Below, piece after piece: positions 57,899 to 64,000 of a stretch of DNA of 64,000 nt. Origin of the DNA: Elusimicrobiota bacterium (GTDB taxonomy: Bacteria > Elusimicrobiota > Elusimicrobia > Elusimicrobiales > Elusimicrobiaceae); assembly GCA_009778915.1 (NCBI GenBank), contig WRFH01000001.1, forward strand, positions 372,001 to 436,000, given 5' to 3'. Every line of letters starts with the position of its first letter. Position 1 is the stretch's first letter. The notes below the pieces were generated by a model. The model did not search any database and was not told the DNA's origin. It worked only from the letters and a program-made list of their open reading frames with translations. Made by a program: the position numbers and the translations under genes.

Positions 57899-59482
57899 TT
57901 AACCTAAGATTTTTTTCAGGTCATCTTCGGCGGTTGTTATCGGGTGCAGTTTGAATTTATCTATTATTACTTTGGCTACGTTTTCCGATAAAAACGCCGG
58001 CATCGTCGGGCCTAAATAAATATTCGTCAGGCCGAGCGACAGCAGCGTCAGCAGCACGCAGACCGCCTTTTGTTCATACCAGCTTAACACGAGCGTCAGC
58101 GGCAGGTCGTTGATGGGCATGTTAAACGCTTTGCTCAGCGCGACGGCTACCTGTATGGCGCTGTACGCGTCGTTACACTGGCCCATGTCCATTATTCTGG
58201 GCAGGCCGCCGATTGTGCCGAGGTCAAGGTCGTTAAACCTGTATTTGCCGCAGGCGAGCGTCAGGACGACGGTATCTTCCGGCGTTTGTTTTACAAACTC
58301 CGTATAATAGTTTCTGCCCGGTTTCGCGCCGTCGCAGCCGCCGACGAGGAAGAAGTGTTTGATGGCTCCGCTTTTTACCGCTTCTACCACTTTGTCCGCT
58401 GCGCCCAGCACCGTGCCTCTGCCGAAACCTACCGTCAGAACGTCGCCGCCGTTTATGCCGGTCATATGCTTGTTTTCTTTGTATCCGCCGAGTTTTTTCG
58501 CGTGTTCGATTAACGACGTAAAGTCCTTATGGCCTTTCGCGTCCGCGTTAATATGTTTTGTGTCCGGGAAAGCAACCACCGACGTTGTGTAAACTCTGTC
58601 TTTGTAGCTGGGCTGCGGTATCATTATGCAGTTTGTCGTCCACAAAATCGGCGCGGGAACGTCGATAAATTCCTTCTGCTGGTTCTGCCACGCGGTGCCG
58701 AAATTGCCTTTTAAATGTTTATATTTTTTCAGTTCCGGGTAAGCGTGCGCCGGCAGCATTTCGCCGTGCGTGTAGATGTTTACGCCTTTGCCTTCCGTCT
58801 GTTCCAGCAGCATTTTGAGGTCTTTTAAATCATGCCCCGTGATGATTATGAACGGGCCCTTTTCAATGTTGGTAGTAACTTTTGTCGGTTCAGGCGTGCC
58901 GTAGGTTTTAGTGTTGGCTTCGTCTAAGATTTCCATGCAGCGCAGGTTTATTTTGCCGAACTCCATAATCAGATTAAGTCTTTCTTCGGCGGATAATTTC
59001 TGGTTAAAAGAGTTAAGACCTTTGAAAAACCAGTCGTTAACATTTTTATCCTGTATGCCCAGAACGCGCGCGTGGTGCGCGTACGCCGCCATGCCTCTCA
59101 GTCCGAACAACAGCGCGCTGCGGAGCGAAGTGTCGTCGACATCCCCGCCCAGAAATAAATTTTCCGGCTTATACGGCGTGATTTTTATTTTGGCGGATTT
59201 TTCTATCAACTCTCTTTCTTTTATTACTTCGTTTTTGAGGGCTTCGACGGTTTTTTCGTCGTAGTCCACGTTGCTGATGCACGTGAAAAGCCCGTCCACC
59301 GCCAGACGCGCGGCGTTGTCCGTGCTCTTGCCTGCGGCGGTTACGGCGGCGGCTAAATTAATGAGTTCGGCGGTGAGCCTGTCCTGCTCTTTTGCCGTCG
59401 GCTCGTTCTTTCCGCAAACCCCCTGTATCGTGCACCCCTTGCCCTTCATAGTCTGCTCACACTGAAAACAAAACATTGACAT
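57899..59482 (-). CDS. hcp: Hybrid cluster protein (hydroxylamine reductase)
   Basis: MFCFQCEQTMKGKGCTIQGVCGK, TNCIMIPQPSYKDRVYTTSVVAFP, LVGGCDGAKPGRNYYTEFV. Confidence 0.96.
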   Translation of the reverse strand: MSMFCFQCEQTMKGKGCTIQGVCGKNEPTAKEQDRLTAELINLAAAVTAAGKSTDNAARLAVDGLFTCISNVDYDEKTVEALKNEVIKERELIEKSAKIKITPYKPENLFLGGDVDDTSLRSALLFGLRGMAAYAHHARVLGIQDKNVNDWFFKGLNSFNQKLSAEERLNLIMEFGKINLRCMEILDEANTKTYGTPEPTKVTTNIEKGPFIIITGHDLKDLKMLLEQTEGKGVNIYTHGEMLPAHAYPELKKYKHLKGNFGTAWQNQQKEFIDVPAPILWTTNCIMIPQPSYKDRVYTTSVVAFPDTKHINADAKGHKDFTSLIEHAKKLGGYKENKHMTGINGGDVLTVGFGRGTVLGAADKVVEAVKSGAIKHFFLVGGCDGAKPGRNYYTEFVKQTPEDTVVLTLACGKYRFNDLDLGTIGGLPRIMDMGQCNDAYSAIQVAVALSKAFNMPINDLPLTLVLSWYEQKAVCVLLTLLSLGLTNIYLGPTMPAFLSENVAKVIIDKFKLHPITTAEDDLKKILG

Positions 59483-59494
59483 ATTTTTTCTCCT

Positions 59495-60190
59495 TTATTT
59501 AATATCGCCTTCAACTGTTATTATTTTAACTGTCCACGGAATCATTTTTCCGGATTTTATTAAAGCCTGCTTTACCATCTCTTCTAATCCCCCGCAGCAC
59601 GGCACTTCCATTCTGGCTACCGTTACACTTTTTATATCATTATTTTTAATGATTTCGGAAAGTTTTTCGGAGTAGTCCGTCCCGTCGAGTTTGGGGCATC
59701 CTAATAATGTTATTCTTCCTTTAATAAAATCTTTGTGGAAAGCGGCGTAAGAATAAGCCGCGCAGTCAGCCGCGATTAATAAATCCGCTTCTTCAAAATA
59801 CGGCGCGTTGGCGGGCACAAGTTTGATTTGCACCGGCCATTGCGAAAGTTCAGACGGCGCGGCGGCCTCAGTCTTAACCTCCGCCGCGGGCGCGGCCTTT
59901 TTATTTAAAGTTTTGGAATTTGTACCCGGGCAGCCGCATGGCAGTGTTTCCTCTTTATTACCAGTATGCTTCATGTCTGACTCCTTATTTTTTGTAACTT
60001 CACGTTTTTCAAAACTGATTGCGCCGACGAGGCACGCCGGCAGGCAGTTGCCCAGGCCGTCGCAGTAATCTTCCCGCAGCATCTGCGCTTTGCCGTCAAC
60101 CATGCCTATCGCCCCCTGATGGCACGCGTTTACGCAGGAGCCGCAGCCTATGCACTTTTCACGGTCTATTTTTATTATGTTTCTTTGCAT
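59495..60190 (-). CDS. 4Fe-4S ferredoxin-domain protein, hcp partner
   Basis: CIGCGSCVNACHQGAI, CDGLGNCLPACLVGAI; adjacent to hcp. Confidence 0.88.
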   Translation of the reverse strand: MQRNIIKIDREKCIGCGSCVNACHQGAIGMVDGKAQMLREDYCDGLGNCLPACLVGAISFEKREVTKNKESDMKHTGNKEETLPCGCPGTNSKTLNKKAAPAAEVKTEAAAPSELSQWPVQIKLVPANAPYFEEADLLIAADCAAYSYAAFHKDFIKGRITLLGCPKLDGTDYSEKLSEIIKNNDIKSVTVARMEVPCCGGLEEMVKQALIKSGKMIPWTVKIITVEGDIK

Positions 60191-60225
60191 ACTTATAGTT
60201 TAGTAGAATTTAAAAAAGGGAACTA

Positions 60226-60237
60226 TTGCATTTGCAA
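60226..60237. promoter_or_regulatory. Candidate Crp/Fnr-type operator
   Basis: TTGCA-TT-TGCAA in the 51 bp gap between divergent ferredoxin and regulator genes; related TTGCAACA before 60947 gene. Confidence 0.45.
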
Positions 60238-60241
60238 CACT

Positions 60242-60898
60242 ATGGAAAATATTAAAATACTGGCGCGGAACACTTTGTTCCGCGGACTGACGGAAAAGGA
60301 AATAGAGAGTATTCTTTTTTACTTAAACCCCGTCGTCAGAAAATATAAGAAAGGAAATATTATCCTCGCGGCAGGCGCCGCGGTGACGGACGTCGGCATT
60401 ATTTTGAAAGGCCGCGCCGTTATAGAAAAAGAGGACATACGCGGCAACCGTTCCATAATATCGGAACTGGGCGAAAGTTCTCTGTTCGCCGAAGCGCTGG
60501 CCTGCGCCCGCGCGGAACACAGCCCGGTTACCGTCGCGGCAGAGACGGACGCCGAAGTCATGTTTATAAATTTTGACAAAATTATGACGGTGCGCGCTAA
60601 GACGGAAATTGCCGGCAGGCTTGTAAAAAATATGATGACGCTTATCGCCGGAAAAAATATTTTTTTAAACAATAAACTTGAACACGCGAGCAAAAGGTCC
60701 ATCCGCGAAAAACTGCTTTCTTATTTTGACGAGCTGGCCGTAAAAACTGGCGGGAGAAAATTCAAACTCCCGTTTTCCAAAACGGCTTTGGCGGATTATC
60801 TGTTCGTCGACAGAAGCGCGATGATGAGGGAACTTTCCCATATGAAAAAAGACGGCGTAATAAAATATGAGGGGGACGTTTTTGAAATAAGGAAATAA
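60242..60898 (+). CDS. Crp/Fnr-family transcriptional regulator (HcpR-like)
   Basis: cNMP-binding-like N-domain, C-terminal HTH KLPFSKTALADYLFVDRSAMMRELSHMKKDGVIKYE; divergent to hcp operon. Confidence 0.9.
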   Translation: MENIKILARNTLFRGLTEKEIESILFYLNPVVRKYKKGNIILAAGAAVTDVGIILKGRAVIEKEDIRGNRSIISELGESSLFAEALACARAEHSPVTVAAETDAEVMFINFDKIMTVRAKTEIAGRLVKNMMTLIAGKNIFLNNKLEHASKRSIREKLLSYFDELAVKTGGRKFKLPFSKTALADYLFVDRSAMMRELSHMKKDGVIKYEGDVFEIRK

Positions 60899-60946
60899 AC
60901 GAAAATGTTATAATTAATTATCTATATTGCAACAGTCAGGAGAACT

Positions 60947-61840
60947 ATGAAGAAGACAACAGTATTATTATTGATGTTAATGTCGCTGCCCGTTTTTATT
61001 TACGCGCAGGACGCGAAAGACGGCTGGCAGATTGAACTGAAAAGAATTTCTTTAAATTTAACGTCGACGCAGGTGACGAACGCGCAAAAATACCAGGGCT
61101 TTCCTGATTCCAGATTATCGGCGGACGACCAGTCCGTCATACAGGGCGATTTTAATTTTTTCGCCGGGCTTTATACGCCGCGCGGGCTTTGGTCTAACAC
61201 TCTTATTATGCAGTACGGCAAAACGCGCGTGGTGCCGGCCAACGGCTCCCCGACGCTGGTCTCGGAAAACGTCGACAATATAACGCTTACCACGGATTAC
61301 GCTTTGTCGCTTTGGAACGTTGATAATTTTCTGGGAGGATTTTCCGTCGGGCCGTTTGTCAACGCGGAATATGACACGGAGTTTACCCCGTCTATAGCCT
61401 CGCCCCGTAAACAGGTTATGCGCGGAAGAGGCGGTTTAAAACTTTTTAAAGGCAAGTATATTAAAGATTTTTACGTCGCCGGTGTTTATGAGTATGACTT
61501 TACTTTCAATCCCGCGTCAAACAACTTCGCTTTAGAAACCGGCATAAATGTAGAACAGGAAATACGCGAAGGCGTGAAAGCGACGTACGGCGGATATTTC
61601 AGGGATTATATTTCCAACAGCGTTGACCGCCCGACAAACCTTGATTATGAGGCCGGCCTCAACGCAAGGCTTGACGTGCTGCTGTTTAAAAATTTCGCGG
61701 TGGCGCCGGTTATAAATTATTTTGCGGCGCAGGCGTCCCACTTCGGCGGATTAGGCCAGAATTTATTTGTGGGAATATCATTCTCATGGAGCAATGTTTT
61801 TAAAGAAGCCAAAGCCGTGAAACAAGAACCCGCAAAGTAA
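60947..61840 (+). CDS. Exported outer-membrane beta-barrel-like protein
   Basis: Signal peptide MKKTTVLLLMLMSLPVFIYA; alternating strands ending FVGISFSWSN. Confidence 0.62.
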   Translation: MKKTTVLLLMLMSLPVFIYAQDAKDGWQIELKRISLNLTSTQVTNAQKYQGFPDSRLSADDQSVIQGDFNFFAGLYTPRGLWSNTLIMQYGKTRVVPANGSPTLVSENVDNITLTTDYALSLWNVDNFLGGFSVGPFVNAEYDTEFTPSIASPRKQVMRGRGGLKLFKGKYIKDFYVAGVYEYDFTFNPASNNFALETGINVEQEIREGVKATYGGYFRDYISNSVDRPTNLDYEAGLNARLDVLLFKNFAVAPVINYFAAQASHFGGLGQNLFVGISFSWSNVFKEAKAVKQEPAK

Positions 61841-61857
61841 AAACCGAAGGGGGAATT

Positions 61858-62223
61858 ATGTTAACGGTTAAAAGGGTATATGAAAGCCCGTCGAAGGAAG
61901 ACGGGTACAGGATTCTAGTGGACCGCTTGTGGCCGAGAGGAATTTCCAAAGAGCGCGCGCAGCTTTACAGATGGGCGAAAGAGATAAGCCCGTCCGCGGA
62001 ACTGCGGCGGGAATTCGGCCACGAGATGGAAAAGTTCGGCTGGTTTAAAAAAGCGTACGAGGCTGAACTGAACAAAAATCCCGAAACAAAAAATTTTATT
62101 GAGGAAGTAAAAACTCTGCTGAAGAAAGACAACGTAACCTTAGTCTACGGCGCCAAAGATGAGAAAATAAACCACGCGATAGCCTTGAAAGATTACGTGA
62201 ATAAGAAATTGGAAAAAAGATAG
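61858..62223 (+). CDS. DUF488 family protein
   Basis: VKRVYESPSKEDGYRILVDRLWPRGISKERA. Confidence 0.9.
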   Translation: MLTVKRVYESPSKEDGYRILVDRLWPRGISKERAQLYRWAKEISPSAELRREFGHEMEKFGWFKKAYEAELNKNPETKNFIEEVKTLLKKDNVTLVYGAKDEKINHAIALKDYVNKKLEKR

Positions 62224-62283
62224 CCAACTGAGTGCTGAATTAAAACCTCTACTATTACTAAGATGTGGAACCAACTTTTACTT

Positions 62284-62997
62284 TCATTTTTTTGCCCTGT
62301 CTTCTGTAATTCCTTTCTCATTATTTATACATATTTGAGTAGCTCTTTTAAGGTGTTTAATTATATCATTCGTCATAGTGTCAAAATCAGAAGTTTCTTT
62401 AGTAATTCCAGCAGCAGAACCAACAACTTCTTTTCCAACTTTTCGAATATGTATCAGGTAGTCCATATGACTAAATACTCCGTTTGGAATATACTTAGGA
62501 GAAAAATTGACGGAAAGTATGTAAAATCCTTTTAGCTGTGGGCCGAAATTAATAGCAGCTATATATTTGCGGTCTATTTTACCATCAAGATTTTTAACAA
62601 ATTTTGAAAATAGACTATCAGCATAGACTTTAAATTCATCAAAATATACATCTTTTTTTTCTTTTTTTGTTATAAGATTATATTGTTTTTCAATAGCCTC
62701 AGAAATTTCAGTAAAACTACCATCGGGTACATTAATTTTATATTTATTCCAAGTAATTAAAAAGTTTTCCTCATTCTTAAAATCACTAGGGGAATAAATT
62801 ACTTTTGGATTGAAATTTAATGTTATAAAAAAACAGATAACCAACAAAGCTGGAAAAAGCATAACAAACCAAATAAAAATTTTTTGTAATTCCGGCCCAA
62901 CAAGCCCTAAAGATATTGTTGCGGATACTTCTGCTATAGCTGCAAAAAAAGCAATTATTGTAAGAGGATTATCTATTCGTTTTATCTTTTCAATCAT
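62284..62997 (-). CDS. Two-TM membrane protein of unknown function
   Basis: DNPLTIIAFFAAIAEVSATISLGLVGPELQKIFIWFVMLFPALLVICFFITLNFNPKVIYSPSDFKNEENFL; AT-rich codon usage unlike neighbours. Confidence 0.75.
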   Translation of the reverse strand: MIEKIKRIDNPLTIIAFFAAIAEVSATISLGLVGPELQKIFIWFVMLFPALLVICFFITLNFNPKVIYSPSDFKNEENFLITWNKYKINVPDGSFTEISEAIEKQYNLITKKEKKDVYFDEFKVYADSLFSKFVKNLDGKIDRKYIAAINFGPQLKGFYILSVNFSPKYIPNGVFSHMDYLIHIRKVGKEVVGSAAGITKETSDFDTMTNDIIKHLKRATQICINNEKGITEDRAKK

Positions 62998-63032
62998 ATA
63001 TCTTTTATTATAACAAAACTGCTCCTAATTTT

Positions 63033-63056
63033 TTGTCCCACACCATTGTCCCACAC
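63033..63056. repeat. Tandem direct repeat TTGTCCCACAC x2
   Basis: TTGTCCCACACcaTTGTCCCACAC. Confidence 0.85.
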
Positions 63057-63072
63057 TTTAACACTGTTTTTA

Positions 63073-63110
63073 TTAAATACTCTTAAACGCATTTAAACGC
63101 TTTTAAACAC
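63073..63110. repeat. 10 bp-period repeat TTAAAYRCNN x4
   Basis: TTAAATACTC TTAAACGCAT TTAAACGCTT TTAAACAC. Confidence 0.85.
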
Positions 63111-63175
63111 TTCCCCCGTCGTAAAAATCAAACAAAAAGCCCTCTTTCCTCTGAAAAAGGGCTTCTATAGCTAAA

Positions 63176-63262
63176 CGGAGAGGGAGGGATTCGAACCCAC
63201 GGTGGAGTTTCCCCCACACTTGTTTTCAAGACAAGCGCCTTAAACCGCTCGGCCACCTCTCC
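63176..63262 (-). tRNA. tRNA-Ser (anticodon TGA)
   Basis: Minus strand GGAGAGGTGGCCGAGCGGTTTAAGGCGCTTGTCTTGAAAACAAG...GGGTTCGAATCCCTCCCTCTCCG; long variable arm; no encoded CCA. Confidence 0.95.
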
Positions 63263-63308
63263 TAAATTTGCCACAATTTACGCCGCTTTCTCGGCGCGAA
63301 CTTATCAT

Positions 63309-64000
63309 TTATTTTACTAAAATTATCATGATTATAAAATACAGCAGCAGCAGCGCGAAACCCAGCGGCACGCCGGTCTTCGCCCACTCCGTGCTTTTTA
63401 TTTTAAGTTTGGAACTGCAGATTATATTCGGAATATTGCCCGGTATCAGCATGCCGCCGCCGAGTATCAGGCTTACAAGCAGAAATTTTAAAGTTCTCGC
63501 CGGCATGTCCGGCACTATTTCTATCGCGGCCAGCGTGGCGTTGTCCAGCACGGCCGAAATTATGTTTACCCAGTAAAGCGCCCACGGTTTGAGAAAATAA
63601 ATAGTTTTGTAAGCCAGCGGCTGCAGCCCGGCGCCGAGCAGCACCAGCGCGACGACGAAAATATATACTTTAAACGCGCGCAGCAAAATTTCCCCGGCGG
63701 AGTGGATTGAGGCCGGCAGTTTACATTCTTCGCATTTGGCCGCGCTTTCCTCTTTAACAAGCGCGAACGCCATGAAACCCAAGACCAACGTTATGGAAAA
63801 TATGTACGGCCACAGCATCCTGAAAATAAACACGGTGCCGGCGTAATGCGGCGGGCCGGCGAGTTTGGCCATGACTATCGTCCCCAGCGGCTCGCCGAAA
63901 GGGGTTAAAACCGCGCCGACGCTTATCGCGAAACACGTGTAAATGACAAGCTTAACGCGTTCGGCGTGCGTCAGGCGGAGCAGCGCGGCGACTTCGCTCA
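63309..64000 (-). CDS. DUF1646-like/ion-transporter-like polytopic membrane protein, truncated by window end
   Basis: Frame continues open beyond ORF-track start to 64000 (SEVAALLRLTHAERVKLVIYTCFAISVGAVLTPFGEPLGTIVMAKLAG); GNIPNIICSSKLKIKSTEWAK. Confidence 0.75.
   Translation of the reverse strand, partial: SEVAALLRLTHAERVKLVIYTCFAISVGAVLTPFGEPLGTIVMAKLAGPPHYAGTVFIFRMLWPYIFSITLVLGFMAFALVKEESAAKCEECKLPASIHSAGEILLRAFKVYIFVVALVLLGAGLQPLAYKTIYFLKPWALYWVNIISAVLDNATLAAIEIVPDMPARTLKFLLVSLILGGGMLIPGNIPNIICSSKLKIKSTEWAKTGVPLGFALLLLYFIIMIILVK

Noticed and set aside
1-64000. CRISPR array
   Set aside because: No regularly spaced identical repeats with unique spacers seen; the only short-period array (63073-63110) has a 10 bp period without spacers.

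Overview
The 64 kb window looks like one chromosomal contig. The PilA-like prepilin, LPS genes and Cys-rich/Pmp-like surface proteins suggest a Gram-negative host-associated bacterium, possibly Elusimicrobiota; that assignment is inference, not proven here. Most of the window is housekeeping: miaB, miaA, hflX, trxB, maf, dnaB, alr, an Mla-type ABC operon, nadB, proBAC, Kdo/LPS transport genes, uvrA, an MgtA-type P-ATPase, macAB-tolC, hcp with a ferredoxin and a Crp/Fnr regulator, and tRNA-Arg and tRNA-Ser. Several parts are not explained by housekeeping. (1) A family of ~150-240 bp intergenic palindromic elements has strictly conserved blocks, while the long-stem arms change sequence and stay complementary. 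(2) A divergent XRE/S24-like repressor cassette has a near-consensus promoter overlapped by nested operators, a ~190 nt highly structured GC-rich leader and two unrecognised small ORFs. (3) Four exported Cys-rich proteins sit in two tandem pairs, one pair sharing a 46 bp promoter-upstream block at identical spacing. (4) A 1231-aa Cys-rich membrane-anchored protein. (5) Two tandem Pmp-like autotransporters, one with an OmpA domain after the barrel. (6) A glycosyltransferase with an extra N-terminal GT9 half. (7) A new-looking exported domain duplicated across neighbouring genes. All product names come from reading translated sequences; no database search was run.
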